NCBI RefSeq assembly: GCF_900631615.1
Contig: NZ_LR131273.1
Location: 310,001 to 374,000 of the forward strand
Direction of reading: 5' to 3'
Origin: Tsukamurella paurometabola
GTDB lineage: Bacteria; Actinomycetota; Actinomycetes; Mycobacteriales; Mycobacteriaceae
DNA length: 64,000 nucleotides
Shown: piece after piece, positions 44,471-53,633 of the stretch
Position numbering within the stretch: position 1 is the first letter of the stretch
How the letters are laid out: each line of letters starts with the position of its first letter
The notes under the pieces: generated by a model
Seen by the model: only the letters and a program-made list of their open reading frames with translations
Told to the model about the DNA's origin: nothing
The model's database searches: none
Made by a program: the position numbers and the translations under genes

Positions 44471-46047
44471 CGACGCCCGATGCGTCCCTGAACCGGGTCG
44501 TCGCCTCGATGCAGTGGACCCTGTACAAGCGGCGGTCCACCGGCGGGCGGCTCGCGGCCACGATCGTCGTCGGCGTGCTGGGCGCCTGCGGCGCAGTGGC
44601 GCTCGTCGTCGGCGCGGTGGCCGCGGGGCTCGACGGTAGCGACTCCGCCGGCGGGTTCATCGGCGCCGGGCTGGTCGGCATCGGCGTGATGTGGGCGTAC
44701 CTGCCCGCGCTGTCGGGCTTCTCCGACAACACCCTGCAGCCGCGCCAGTTCACCCTCCTGCCGCTCCGTTCGGCGCCCCTGGCCCGCGCGCTGCTCCTGG
44801 CCTCGCTGATCGGCGTGCCCGTTCCGCTCACCGCGCTCGCGCTCCTCTCCGTCGTCGCCTACTCGGCCGCGCTGGCGCCGGTCACGCTGGTGCTCGCCGT
44901 GCCCGCGGCGGTCCTCACGCTGGTCCTGGTCGTCGCCCTGTCCCGCGTGATCTCGCTGGCCCTGTCGCAGGCGGCGCGGACCCGGCGAGCGCGCGAGGCG
45001 GCGCTGCTGCTCTTCGTCGCCGGATTCTGTGCGCTGTACGCCGGGCAGTTCCTGCTCAACGGCATCATCACCGCCTCCGACGGGAAGGGCTGGAGTGTCG
45101 CCACCGCGGTCCCGTTCGCCTGGGGCATCGCCGCCGTCGCGCGCGCGGCGCACGGCGAGTGGGCGATCGCCATCGCCGCCGTGCTGGGGCTCGCGGCGCT
45201 CGACGCCGCGCTCCTCGGCACCTGGCAGCGCCTCATCGATCGGACCTTCGCCGGCCGGGTCCCCGCGCCCACCGAGTCCCGCACCGGTCGCGAGCGGCGC
45301 GGCTACCGGCGCGGCGGATGGCGCGCGAGCCCGCGGGGCGCCGTCGTGGCGCGCGAGCTCTCCCTCTGGGGTGGCGACATCCGGCGCCGCTACCAGCTCC
45401 TCTCCCCGATCGCGTTCGCCGTCATGAGCGGCGTCCTCCCGCTGTTCCTCGACGACTTCCCGTTCAACGCGCGATGGGGCGCATGGATGGTGCTTCTCAT
45501 GGCGGTCCTGGGTGCACTGAACCTGTACGGGCTGGACGGCAAGTCCTTCTGGCACGTCGCGCTCGTCCCCGAGGCCGCGCCGGCGGACGTCCGCGGCCGG
45601 CAACTGGCGTGGGCGATCGTCGTCACCCCGATCGCGGTGGTGCCGGTGATCGTGGTCCGCGCCTTCGGCGGCGCCCCGTTCGACCGGGTGGCCGTGCCCG
45701 TGGCCGTGACCGCCTGCATGATCGGCGTGGGTGCCGGTCTCGTCGCCCTCGCCTCCGCCACCGCTCCCTACCCGGTCCCGGAGGCCCGGAAGATGATGTC
45801 GTTCTCCACCCGGACCTCGTCGAGCGGCGCCGCGATCGGGTGGGGATTCGGTTCCATGGGCGTCCTCGCGCTCACCACACTCCCGTGCGCACTGCTCGCG
45901 GTTCTGCTTCCCGGCCCGCTGGCGTGGCTCGGCGTCCTCGTCGGCGTCGGGCTCGGTGCGACCTTCTGGTGGCTGATGGGGCGGAGAGCGATCGGGCGCC
46001 TCCGGCAGCGACCGGACCTCATTCAGTACGCGGTCACGCGCGGCTGA
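44467..46047 (+). CDS. ABC exporter membrane protein
   Basis: A 526-residue integral membrane protein with about 12 helices and a charged cytoplasmic loop near the middle (RTFAGRVPAPTESRTGRERRGYRRGGWR). It lacks recognisable ABC2 motifs but its GTG start overlaps the ATPase stop, so it is the transmembrane partner. The helices come in two blocks on either side of the loop, as in two-module permeases. Substrate unknown. Confidence 0.87.
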   Translation: MTTPDASLNRVVASMQWTLYKRRSTGGRLAATIVVGVLGACGAVALVVGAVAAGLDGSDSAGGFIGAGLVGIGVMWAYLPALSGFSDNTLQPRQFTLLPLRSAPLARALLLASLIGVPVPLTALALLSVVAYSAALAPVTLVLAVPAAVLTLVLVVALSRVISLALSQAARTRRAREAALLLFVAGFCALYAGQFLLNGIITASDGKGWSVATAVPFAWGIAAVARAAHGEWAIAIAAVLGLAALDAALLGTWQRLIDRTFAGRVPAPTESRTGRERRGYRRGGWRASPRGAVVARELSLWGGDIRRRYQLLSPIAFAVMSGVLPLFLDDFPFNARWGAWMVLLMAVLGALNLYGLDGKSFWHVALVPEAAPADVRGRQLAWAIVVTPIAVVPVIVVRAFGGAPFDRVAVPVAVTACMIGVGAGLVALASATAPYPVPEARKMMSFSTRTSSSGAAIGWGFGSMGVLALTTLPCALLAVLLPGPLAWLGVLVGVGLGATFWWLMGRRAIGRLRQRPDLIQYAVTRG

Positions 46048-46075
46048 TCCCGGGCCCCGGACACGGCCCCGGGCG

Positions 46076-46669
46076 TCAGCTCCTCGTGCGGTCCGCGGGC
46101 GCGTCGACGATCGCGCGTACCGCGGCATGCCATCGCTCGGGGGGATCGCCGGCGCACCAGGCTCGCAGCGCGACCGCGACCACCGCGTAGGCGAGATCCC
46201 CGACGTGCACGGCCGGCGGCAGGCGGCCGGCGCACTCCTCGGCGGCGAGACGCTCGCGCACGGCGCTCGTCACCGCCTCGAAGCCGGCCGCGTCGGCGCC
46301 CAGGACATCGGCGGCGCGGTCGCGAAGGTCCGGTCGCGCGGCCAGCAGGCGGGCGAAGGCGGTGGCCGCGGGTTGCGGCAACGCATCGAGCTGCGCGCAG
46401 AGCGCCTCCGCCACCGTCGTTTCCGCCCCCTGCCCCGACGGTGCCACGTCCCCCGCCTCCGCGCCGAGCAGGAAGCTGCGGTCGATCACGTAGGCGGCGA
46501 GGAAGCCCTCGAAGTCGTCGAAGTGCGCGTGCAGCAGCCCCGTGGCGACCCCGGCCCGCGCTGTGACCGCACGGCCCTTCAGTCCGCCCGCGCCGTCGCG
46601 GAGGATCACCGCCTCGGCGGCGGCGAACAGGCGCTGGCGCGCACCGTCGATCGCGACTCCCCTGGGCAT
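46076..46669 (-). CDS. TetR-family regulator of the adjacent FAD monooxygenase
   Basis: A 197-residue regulator with an N-terminal HTH (RLFAAAEAVILRDGAGGLKGRAVTARAGVATGLLHAHFDDFEGFLAAYV). Divergent from the FAD-monooxygenase; two tandem operator-like sites lie between them. TAGAAT ends 6 bases before its ATG. Control of the monooxygenase and of itself is inferred from this arrangement. Confidence 0.9.
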   Translation of the reverse strand: MPRGVAIDGARQRLFAAAEAVILRDGAGGLKGRAVTARAGVATGLLHAHFDDFEGFLAAYVIDRSFLLGAEAGDVAPSGQGAETTVAEALCAQLDALPQPAATAFARLLAARPDLRDRAADVLGADAAGFEAVTSAVRERLAAEECAGRLPPAVHVGDLAYAVVAVALRAWCAGDPPERWHAAVRAIVDAPADRTRS

Positions 46670-46675
46670 GCGTCG

Positions 46676-46681
46676 ATTCTA
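46676..46681 (-). promoter_or_regulatory. -10 hexamer TAGAAT of the tetR gene
   Basis: TAGAAT on the minus strand, 6 bases from the ATG at 46669. Confidence 0.5.
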
Positions 46682-46707
46682 CGAGTCGGCAGGGTCGCCT
46701 TGCGCCC

Positions 46708-46748
46708 AGTATGAACATTCGCTCATACTCGGTCTGAACAGTCGCTCA
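46708..46748. promoter_or_regulatory. Two tandem TetR-type operator sites
   Basis: Direct copies TGAACATTCGCTCA (46712-46725) and TGAACAGTCGCTCA (46735-46748), 23 bp apart start to start (about two helical turns), each a semi-palindrome TGAnC-N4-GnTCA. The first is extended by a perfect AGTATGA/TCATACT repeat (46708-46729). They fill the monooxygenase promoter region just before its AGGAGG. Confidence 0.7.
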
Positions 46749-46763
46749 AACCAGGAGGACGGC

Positions 46764-47930
46764 ATGCCCACCGAACATCCCTTGCGAATCGTCATCGCCG
46801 GTGCCGGGATCGCCGGCCTGGCGACCGCGCTGCGACTGCACCGCGACGGTCACCGCGTTCTCGTCGCCGAGCGCGCGCCTGCCCGCCGCACCGGCGGATA
46901 CCTGGTGAACCTCCTGGGCCCGGGCTTCGACGCCGCCGAGCGCCTGGGCATGGTGCCCGCCCTTCTCGAGCGCGACCAGGGAATCTTCACCTCGCTCCTG
47001 GTCCGTGCCGACGGCTCGACCAGGCTCACGATGCCCGCCGCCCTCGCCGAACAGTCACTCGGGTCGCGGGCACTGACCGTGTTCCGGGGCGACCTCGAGG
47101 AGGCGCTGTGGAGCGCGATCGACGGGACCGTCGAGGTCCGGTTCGGCACCACCATCACCGCGATCGACGACATCGACGGTCCGCTCCGCGTGACGTTCAG
47201 CGACGGCACCGTCCACGGCGCCGACCTGCTCGTCGGCGCCGACGGCCTGCACTCCGGGGTCCGCGAGCTCGCGTTCGGGCCGGAACAGGAGTACGTCCGC
47301 GACCTGCGGCACGCAGTGGCGGCCTTCCCCCTGGGCGAGGCTCCGCGCGGCCTCCCGGAGCAGACGGCGAGCACGTTCATCGACGTCGGGCGCACCGCGG
47401 CGGTCTTCCACCCCCGCAGCCACGCACCGTCGGCGTTCTTCACCTACCGCACCGGGGACGCCGGCCCGGCCACCTCCCCCGCCACGGCCGTCGCCGCGCA
47501 CTTCGGCGACCTCACCGGCCCGGTGCACGAGGCGGCGCGACGGGCCGCGGGCACCCAGGACGCCTACTTCGACTCCGTGAGCCAGGTGGTCATGGACGGA
47601 TGGCGTCGCGGCCGCGTCGTGCTGGTCGGCGATGCGGCGTGGTGCGTCTCCCTGTTCGCGGGCCACGGGGCGGGGCTCGCGCTCGCGGGCGCGGACCGAC
47701 TGGGGCGCGCGATCGTCGAGCACCCCGAGAACGTCGAGGCGGCACTGGACGCCTGGGAGGCGGCGCTGCGACCGGAGATCACGCAGCGCCAACGGCAGGC
47801 GCGCGCCGGGATGGCGCGCTTCGCCCCGCCCAGCCGCCTGCACCTCGGCGTACAGGACCTGATGATCCGTGCACTCACGACGCCGCTCCTCGGCCCCGCG
47901 CTGCTGCACCTGATGAGCCGCGCGCGCTGA
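46764..47930 (+). CDS. FAD-dependent monooxygenase (PHBH/TetX-like)
   Basis: A 388-residue class A flavoprotein hydroxylase. Seen: IVIAGAGIAGLATALRLHRDGHRVLVAERA (FAD Rossmann), DLLVGADGLHSGVRE (DG motif) and VVLVGDAAWCVSLFAGHGAGLALAGADRLG (GD motif). ATG 46764 follows AGGAGG by 5 bases. Substrate unknown; such enzymes beside TetR regulators often detoxify aromatic drugs, including tetracycline-like compounds. Divergent TetR gene and tandem operators suggest inducible expression. Confidence 0.92.
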   Translation: MPTEHPLRIVIAGAGIAGLATALRLHRDGHRVLVAERAPARRTGGYLVNLLGPGFDAAERLGMVPALLERDQGIFTSLLVRADGSTRLTMPAALAEQSLGSRALTVFRGDLEEALWSAIDGTVEVRFGTTITAIDDIDGPLRVTFSDGTVHGADLLVGADGLHSGVRELAFGPEQEYVRDLRHAVAAFPLGEAPRGLPEQTASTFIDVGRTAAVFHPRSHAPSAFFTYRTGDAGPATSPATAVAAHFGDLTGPVHEAARRAAGTQDAYFDSVSQVVMDGWRRGRVVLVGDAAWCVSLFAGHGAGLALAGADRLGRAIVEHPENVEAALDAWEAALRPEITQRQRQARAGMARFAPPSRLHLGVQDLMIRALTTPLLGPALLHLMSRAR

Positions 47931-48033
47931 CTACCGGGGAGTGGCGAGCACGCGTCGCACGTGAATCGCCAGGAAGGGATCAGGGCCAACGCCGTTAAGT
48001 CGCGAAGGGCGCGCGCGGGCGCCGACACCGCCC

Positions 48034-48039
48034 TAAGCT
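48034..48039 (+). promoter_or_regulatory. -10 hexamer TAAGCT of the ArsR-like gene
   Basis: TAAGCT lies 9 bases before ATG 48049; the rest of the 118-base gap after the monooxygenase shows nothing else. Confidence 0.4.
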
Positions 48040-48048
48040 GGGCGTCTC

Positions 48049-49044
48049 ATGCTCACCTACGTGCTCGACGTCCGGGACCTCTCGGACGTGCGCTTCGTCC
48101 TGGCGCCGATGAACGAGACCTCGCTGAGCCTGTTCCACCTGAACACGACGCACGAGAGCTCCGCCCATCTGCAGCGCTGGCGCAGCAATGCCCAGGCGCA
48201 GCGCGACCGGTACGACCACCGGCTCGTGAGCGCGCTGGTGGCACCGTCGGGGACCGCGATCCCGGACTTCCTCACCCCGATGCCGGAGCCCGGCAACGCA
48301 CGGCCGTCCCTCGACGACGGACTCGCCGCCATCGCGTCGACCGATCCGGCGCTGATCCACGCACAGCTGGACGAACTCCGTGAGGGCGAGGAACCGTCGC
48401 CCGCGCTCGCGCGCCTCCTCGACGATCCCGAGCGGGCGGGGCCGCGGATCGCGGGCGCGCTGGAGCGCTACCACCGGGTGGTGATCGCCCCGATCTGGCC
48501 GTCGGTCAACCGGATCCTGGAATCGGACATCACGTTCCGCGGCCGCGAGCTGGCGATCGGCGGCCCGACGCAGCTGTTCGCCTCGCTCAACCCGAATCTG
48601 ACCTGGGAGCGCGACGGCCGGCTGCGGCTGGATCTGGCGTACACGCGATCCGGCGAATACGCCTCCGCGGGGCGCGGACTCATCCTGATCCCCAGCGTCT
48701 TCCTCACCCGCCTCGTCAGCGCGCACTCCCCGGAGACGGCGATGCCGCACGCGGGCTATCCGGCGCGCGGCAGCGCGACCCTCATGGAGTCGATGCGAGA
48801 GGTTCCACCGGGCGCACTACGGCGTCTCATCGGTGGGGCGAAGGCGGACGTGCTGCACGCCCTGGACGAGCCGGTGGCGGTCAGCGAACTGGCGCGGCGG
48901 CTGGAGGTCACGCCGTCGGCGGCGTCGCAGAGCCTGCGGGTGCTCCACGAGAACGGGCTGGTCGACCGGGCTCGGAGCGGACGCGAGGTGCTCTACCGGC
49001 GCACGCCGGACGGTGACCGGCTGGTGCGCGGCCACCGCGCCTGA
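48049..49044 (+). CDS. ArsR-type HTH regulator with long N-terminal (DUF5937-like) domain
   Basis: A 331-residue protein. The C-terminal 75 residues are an ArsR winged helix (GGAKADVLHALDEPVAVSELARRLEVTPSAASQSLRVLHENGLVDRARSGREVLYRRTPDG). The first 240 residues resemble the DUF5937 effector region found in Streptomyces regulators; ligand unknown. No metal-binding CxC of classical ArsR is seen. It stands alone; target unknown. Confidence 0.87.
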   Translation: MLTYVLDVRDLSDVRFVLAPMNETSLSLFHLNTTHESSAHLQRWRSNAQAQRDRYDHRLVSALVAPSGTAIPDFLTPMPEPGNARPSLDDGLAAIASTDPALIHAQLDELREGEEPSPALARLLDDPERAGPRIAGALERYHRVVIAPIWPSVNRILESDITFRGRELAIGGPTQLFASLNPNLTWERDGRLRLDLAYTRSGEYASAGRGLILIPSVFLTRLVSAHSPETAMPHAGYPARGSATLMESMREVPPGALRRLIGGAKADVLHALDEPVAVSELARRLEVTPSAASQSLRVLHENGLVDRARSGREVLYRRTPDGDRLVRGHRA

Positions 49045-49062
49045 GGGATGGAGCGGGGAGGA

Positions 49063-49269
49063 TCAGAAGCGCAGCGCGGCGGGGCCGGTGTACTCGGGGT
49101 TCGCGGTGACGAAACGCTGCAGGGCGGCGCGCAGGCCGGCGGCGGCGAATCCGGAGCGGGGCGCGGCGGTGGGCAGTGCGGCGTCGTCGTGGATGTCCGC
49201 GAGACGGGCGTAGACGGTGCCGGCGGTCGGGTCGGCGGTGAGGCTCTTGAAATCACGGTAATTGGTCAT
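49063..49269 (-). CDS. Small hypothetical protein, 68 aa
   Basis: MTNYRDFKSLTADPTAGTVYARLADIHDDAALPTA... with a helical C-terminus (GLRAALQRFVTANPEYTGPAALRF). I recognise no family. ATG 49269 is preferred over the GTG/TTG extension. It sits in a short patch of lower GC between the ArsR-like gene and selB. TAGGAC about 11 bases upstream could be its -10. Confidence 0.55.
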   Translation of the reverse strand: MTNYRDFKSLTADPTAGTVYARLADIHDDAALPTAAPRSGFAAAGLRAALQRFVTANPEYTGPAALRF

Positions 49270-49371
49270 GACCAAGAGTGTCCTAGCGCCGGGGCCGTGC
49301 CGCCAATCTTTAAGCAATGACCTAAAATGTGACCGCGGACACTGTGCGCTGGAACACTTTCCGTCGAGCCG

Positions 49372-51153
49372 TCAGCGCGCGACTTCGCGCCGGCCGGCGT
49401 CGAGCCGCCGGGTCCAGCCCCGTGCGTCGAGCAACTCCAGGAGGGGAACCGCGACCCGCCGGCTGGTGCCCAGCGCCTGCCGCGCCTGCGACACGGTGAA
49501 GGGCTGCGGCAGCCGCGCCAACTCCCGCATGGCGAGCGCGGGCGCACGCGGGGCCAGCACGACGCCCTCCGCCAGCCGCAGCAGCCGTCCCGCGCGCTCG
49601 GCCGCCGCGAGCTCGCGGGTGCCGAGCCGCAGTGCCGCCAGATCGTCGGCCTCCGGGGCGGCGAAGGGCGCCTCCGCGAGACGGCGTTCGATGTCCGCCA
49701 CGGCCGACTCCGCCGGCCCCAGGTCCGTGCGGTGCCCCGGCAGCGCAAGCCGCCCGCCCTCGGACTCGAGCCCCGCGCCGTCGAGCACCGTCGCCAGGAG
49801 CGACGGGTCCGGTAGGCCCAGCCCCTCCCGCGCGGCGCCCAGGGAGAGCCCCGCGGCCAGCGGGTCCCGATCGTGCAGGTCGGCGACCAGCCCACGCAGG
49901 CGGGCCTGCCACGCGTCGATCGCGGCCTCGTGGATCCACCACGGCCCGACCACCCGTACCCCCTCCGGCACGTCCACCCCGTAACCGAGGTCGTCGAGGC
50001 GCTCACGCCGCACCGCCCCGCGGCGCTCCACCTCCGCCAGCAGGTCCCCGTCAGCGCCCCGTCCCGCGAGGGCGTCGCCCCGGCGGGCACCGTCGCCGCG
50101 GCGACGCAGGGGCGGCGGGTCCGCATCGAGTACTCGCGCTCCCCCGACGATCCGCTTCTCCCCCGGATCCCGCAGCACCAGCGCGTCCCCCAGGACCAGC
50201 GGCAGCCGGCGTGCCAGCGTGAGCCGGGCGTGCACGCCGCCGAACGGCCGGACGCGGGCCGGGACCGCGACGGTCCCCGCATGGACCGTGAGCCACTCGG
50301 GGACCGGCGCCTCGGGATCCGACGGTGCCAGCCGCACGTCGACGACGCCGGTTGCGGGCCACTGCCCCGGGGTGAGCAGCGCATCGCCGCGGTGGATCTC
50401 CTCGACCGCGACTCCGCGCAGGTTCACCGCGACGCGCGAGACCGGGCCCACGGCGTCCGCGGCGGTGCCGTGCCGCTGCAGGCCGCGCACCGTGACGCGG
50501 CGGGCGCCGCGGGCACCGAGCAACTCCAGCTCGTCGCCGACGCGCACCGTGCCCGCGGCGACCGTGCCCGTGACGACCGTGCCCGCGCCGACCACGGAGA
50601 AGGCGCGGTCGATCCAGATCCGCACGCGGGCATCCGGATCGGGTCGCGGCACATCGGCGAGTACGGCGTCGAGCGCGCCACGCAGCTCGTCGAGCCCGGC
50701 ACCGGTGACGGCGGACACGGCAACGGCGGGCGCGTCCTTCAGCCCGGTCCCGGCCAGCGCGCGGCGGGCCCGTGCGGTCACCGCCGCGACGGCGCCGGGC
50801 GCCCGGTCGGCCTTCGTCACCACGATCAGCCCGTGCTCGATCCCGAGGGCGGCGACCGCGTCCCGGTGGTCGTCCGATTGCGCGCTCCAGCCCTCGTCGG
50901 CGGCGACCACGAAGCACACGACGGGCACGGGACCCAGGCCGGCGAGCATGTTGCCGAGGAAGCGCTCGTGCCCGGGAACGTCGACGAAGGCGAGCTCGCG
51001 ACCGGACGGCAATGCGGTCCAGGCGAATCCGAGGTCGATGGTGAGGCCGCGGCGCTGCTCCTCCGCCCAGCGGTCGGGCTCGATCCCGGTGAGTGCGCGG
51101 ACCAGCGTGGACTTGCCGTGATCGACGTGGCCCGCGGTGGCTACGACGTACAC
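49372..51153 (-). CDS. selB: Selenocysteine-specific elongation factor SelB
   Basis: A 593-residue GTPase that brings Sec-tRNA to in-frame UGA codons by binding the SECIS hairpin. G1 AGHVDHGKST near residues 7-16, GLTIDLGFAW, G3 DVPGHE, G4 TKAD, then EF-Tu-like domains 2-3 (AFSVVGAGTVVTGTV) and four C-terminal winged helices (ending FTVSQARQALGTSRRVAVPLLELLDARGWTRR) that bind the RNA. GTG start, overlapping selA by 13 bases. Its client, formate dehydrogenase, is 4.6 kb away. Confidence 0.97.
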   Translation of the reverse strand: MYVVATAGHVDHGKSTLVRALTGIEPDRWAEEQRRGLTIDLGFAWTALPSGRELAFVDVPGHERFLGNMLAGLGPVPVVCFVVAADEGWSAQSDDHRDAVAALGIEHGLIVVTKADRAPGAVAAVTARARRALAGTGLKDAPAVAVSAVTGAGLDELRGALDAVLADVPRPDPDARVRIWIDRAFSVVGAGTVVTGTVAAGTVRVGDELELLGARGARRVTVRGLQRHGTAADAVGPVSRVAVNLRGVAVEEIHRGDALLTPGQWPATGVVDVRLAPSDPEAPVPEWLTVHAGTVAVPARVRPFGGVHARLTLARRLPLVLGDALVLRDPGEKRIVGGARVLDADPPPLRRRGDGARRGDALAGRGADGDLLAEVERRGAVRRERLDDLGYGVDVPEGVRVVGPWWIHEAAIDAWQARLRGLVADLHDRDPLAAGLSLGAAREGLGLPDPSLLATVLDGAGLESEGGRLALPGHRTDLGPAESAVADIERRLAEAPFAAPEADDLAALRLGTRELAAAERAGRLLRLAEGVVLAPRAPALAMRELARLPQPFTVSQARQALGTSRRVAVPLLELLDARGWTRRLDAGRREVAR

Positions 51154-52427
51154 GCGCGCACCGCCTCGGCCACCACCTCGTCCGCCTCCTCCGGCACGCA
51201 GCGCAGGTCGAGCAGGCAGGCACCGTCGGACAGGCGCGCCAGGACCGGCGGGCTCCCGGCCCGCAGCGGCGCCGCGATCGCCTCGGGCAGCCGAACCGCC
51301 CAGCCGGGCAACGGAACCCCCGGCGCGCCCCCGCCGCCGACGCGGCCGTCGTGCGGCACGACGGTGCCGCCCACCTCCGCGGCGAGCCGCTCCGCGCGGC
51401 GCCGCAGGGCCGCGGGGTCGGCGTGCAGATACGCCAGGACGGGCGCCTCGGGCCCGCCGACGGTCGCCTCCAGCGCCGCGAGTACGAGCTTGTCGGCGCG
51501 GACGGCCCGGGCGAGCGGGTGTTTCGCGAGCCGGGACACCAGCTCGGCTCGGCCCAGCAGGATCCCGGCCTGCGGTCCACCGAGCAGCTTGTCGCCGCTC
51601 GCGGTCACCACGTCGGCACCGGCCGCGAGGGCGGAGGCGGCGTCGGGCTCGCCCGGCAGGGCCGGGTCTGCGGCGAGGAGACCGCTGCCCAGGTCCATCA
51701 CCAGCGGGACCTCACCGCACACGGCACGTAGCTCGGCGAGCGGAACGTCGGCGGTGAAGCCCTCGACGCGGAAGTTGCTGGGGTGCACCTTGAGCACGCA
51801 GCCGGTCTCCGGGCCGACGGCCTCGGCGTAGTCGCGGGCGTGCGTGCGGTTCGTGGTGCCGACCTCGCGCAGCCGGGCGCCGGTGGAGGCGATGAGATCC
51901 GGCAGGCGGAAGCCCGCTCCGATCTCGATGAGCTCACCGCGGCTGATGACCACCTCGCGGCCGGCGGCGAGCGCGGTGGTGGCGAGGACGAGGGCCGCGG
52001 CACCGTTGTTGACGACGAGCGCCTCCTCCGCAGCGGGACACGCGGCGAGCAGCGCCGCCCGTGCGGCCACCCCGCGCCCGCTCCGCGCGCCGGTGCCCAG
52101 GTCGAGTTCGACGTCGGTGTATCCGGCGGCGTCGACGAGTGCCGCGACGGCGGCGGCCGAGAGCGGGGCCCGCCCGAGGTTGGTGTGAACGACGACGCCG
52201 GTGGCGTTGAGGACGGGCCGCAGGGAGGCGGGCGAGGCCCCCGCGAGTTCCCGCTCGACGGTCGCCGTGACATCCTCCGGCGCGAGTTCGCCGCGGCGCG
52301 CGGCCTGCTGGGCGGCGGCGACGGCGGCGCGCACCCGGCGTTCGCCGAGCCGCTCCGCCGCGGCGGCGATGGACGGCGCGGCCAGGAGGTGGTCGGTGCG
52401 GGGAATCCGCCTGCGGGGGTCCGTCAT
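51141..52427 (-). CDS. selA: L-seryl-tRNA(Sec) selenium transferase SelA
   Basis: PLP enzyme of 428 residues converting Ser-tRNA(Sec) to Sec-tRNA(Sec) with selenophosphate. Seen: RPVLNATGVVVHTNLGRAPLS, the phosphate-binding ALVVNNGAAALVLA, and the PLP lysine in TASGDKLLGGPQAGI. ATG 52427 has AGGAGG 4 bases ahead. It lies 46 bases downstream of tRNA-Sec on the same strand and is followed by selB, so selC-selA-selB may share a transcript. Confidence 0.97.
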   Translation of the reverse strand: MTDPRRRIPRTDHLLAAPSIAAAAERLGERRVRAAVAAAQQAARRGELAPEDVTATVERELAGASPASLRPVLNATGVVVHTNLGRAPLSAAAVAALVDAAGYTDVELDLGTGARSGRGVAARAALLAACPAAEEALVVNNGAAALVLATTALAAGREVVISRGELIEIGAGFRLPDLIASTGARLREVGTTNRTHARDYAEAVGPETGCVLKVHPSNFRVEGFTADVPLAELRAVCGEVPLVMDLGSGLLAADPALPGEPDAASALAAGADVVTASGDKLLGGPQAGILLGRAELVSRLAKHPLARAVRADKLVLAALEATVGGPEAPVLAYLHADPAALRRRAERLAAEVGGTVVPHDGRVGGGGAPGVPLPGWAVRLPEAIAAPLRAGSPPVLARLSDGACLLDLRCVPEEADEVVAEAVRACTS

Positions 52428-52473
52428 CCGTCCTCCTCGTGGCTCCGGCCTCGTCCCGCGGCGCGCGGACACT

Positions 52474-52569
52474 TGGCGGAGGTGGACGGGAATCGAACCC
52501 GCCAGGCCGAGATACTCGACCTCACCGGTTTTGAAGACCGGGGGGCCCACCAGGAACCCGGACACCTCC
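52474..52569 (-). tRNA. selC: tRNA-Sec (anticodon TCA)
   Basis: Minus-strand 96-base tRNA. The anticodon stem-loop reads CCGGTCTTCAAAACCGG with TCA in the loop; the 5' end GGAGGTG pairs with CACCTCC before discriminator G and an encoded CCA. A long GC-rich variable arm (GTCGAGTATCTCGGC) and T-arm GCGGGTTCGATTCCCGT are characteristic. TATGTT (52582-52577) ends 7 bases before the 5' end and is a likely -10. Confidence 0.96.
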
Positions 52570-52576
52570 GCCGACC

Positions 52577-52582
52577 AACATA
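52577..52582 (-). promoter_or_regulatory. -10 hexamer TATGTT of tRNA-Sec
   Basis: TATGTT on the minus strand, 7 bases upstream of the mature tRNA 5' end; probably also drives selA-selB. Confidence 0.5.
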
Positions 52583-52631
52583 GCCGTACGTCGCCTCCCC
52601 GGCCCCGCGAAGGGTCTGATCGGTGCGGGGC

Positions 52632-52637
52632 TACGGT
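52632..52637 (+). promoter_or_regulatory. -10 hexamer TACGGT of selD
   Basis: TACGGT ends 6 bases before ATG 52644; leaderless selD mRNA predicted. Confidence 0.5.
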
Positions 52638-52643
52638 GGGATC

Positions 52644-53633
52644 ATGACCGACCAGATCGCCCGGCTCACCTCGTTCGCGCACGGCGGCGGCTGCGCCTGC
52701 AAGATCCCGCCGGGCGAGCTCGAGGACGCGGTCCGTGGCCTGCAGGGGCAGGTCGCGCCTGACGTCCTGGTCGGCCTCGACGACGGCGACGACGCCGCTG
52801 CGGTCCGGCTGTCCGACGACCTCGCCGTGCTCTCCACCGCCGACTTCTTCACCCCCGTCGTCGACGACGCCTTCGACTGGGGCCGGATCGCCGCGGCCAA
52901 CGCACTTTCCGACGTCTACGCGATGGGCGGGCGTCCGGTGATGGCGATCAACCTGGTCGGCTGGCCCCGCGAACAGCTGCCCATGGAGCTGATGACCGAG
53001 GTGCTGCGCGGCGGCCTGGCCGTCGCACAGGAGGCGGCGTGCCCGGTGATCGGCGGGCACAGCATCGACGATCCCGAGCCCAAATACGGAATGGCCGTGA
53101 CCGGGGTGGCGCACCCGGACCGGTTGCTGCGCAACGACTCCGCAGCAGCCGGCCTGCCGCTCACCCTCACCAAGCCCATCGGGGTGGGTCTGCTGAACAA
53201 CCGGCACAAGCGCACCGGTGAGGTCTTCGACGCCGCCATCGCGACCATGACGACGCTCAACCGCGACGCCGCCGCCGCGGCGCTCGACGCGGGCGCCCGC
53301 GCGGCGACCGACGTCACCGGCTTCGGCCTGCTCGGCCACCTGTTCAAGATGTGCCGGGCGTCCGGGGTCTCCGCGGAGATCGACGCCGCCGCGGTGCCGC
53401 TGGTCGACGGTGCACGGGAGGCCCTGCGGGACGGCTTCGTCTCCGGCGGTACGCGACGCAACCTGGACTGGGTCGCGCCTCATCTCGACGCCGACGGCGT
53501 CGCGGAGGACGACCTGCTGTTCCTCGCCGACGCGCAGACCTCCGGCGGCCTGCTGGTGGTCGGCGAGGTCCCCGGCTACCCCGTGATCGGCCGGACCGTC
53601 GCGGGGCCGGCCGGGCGCATCGTCATCCGGTGA
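52644..53633 (+). CDS. selD: Selenophosphate synthetase SelD
   Basis: ATP-dependent enzyme of 329 residues producing selenophosphate for SelA. The glycine-rich start SFAHGGGCACKIPPGEL has the catalytic Cys17 and Lys20 (E. coli numbering coincides), so this SelD uses Cys, not Sec. Metal-binding VGLDDGDDAAAVRL, NALSDVYAMGG, and C-terminal DVTGFGLLGHL are present. Divergent from tRNA-Sec; its end overlaps the convergent NrfD-like gene by 11 bases. Confidence 0.96.
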   Translation: MTDQIARLTSFAHGGGCACKIPPGELEDAVRGLQGQVAPDVLVGLDDGDDAAAVRLSDDLAVLSTADFFTPVVDDAFDWGRIAAANALSDVYAMGGRPVMAINLVGWPREQLPMELMTEVLRGGLAVAQEAACPVIGGHSIDDPEPKYGMAVTGVAHPDRLLRNDSAAAGLPLTLTKPIGVGLLNNRHKRTGEVFDAAIATMTTLNRDAAAAALDAGARAATDVTGFGLLGHLFKMCRASGVSAEIDAAAVPLVDGAREALRDGFVSGGTRRNLDWVAPHLDADGVAEDDLLFLADAQTSGGLLVVGEVPGYPVIGRTVAGPAGRIVIR

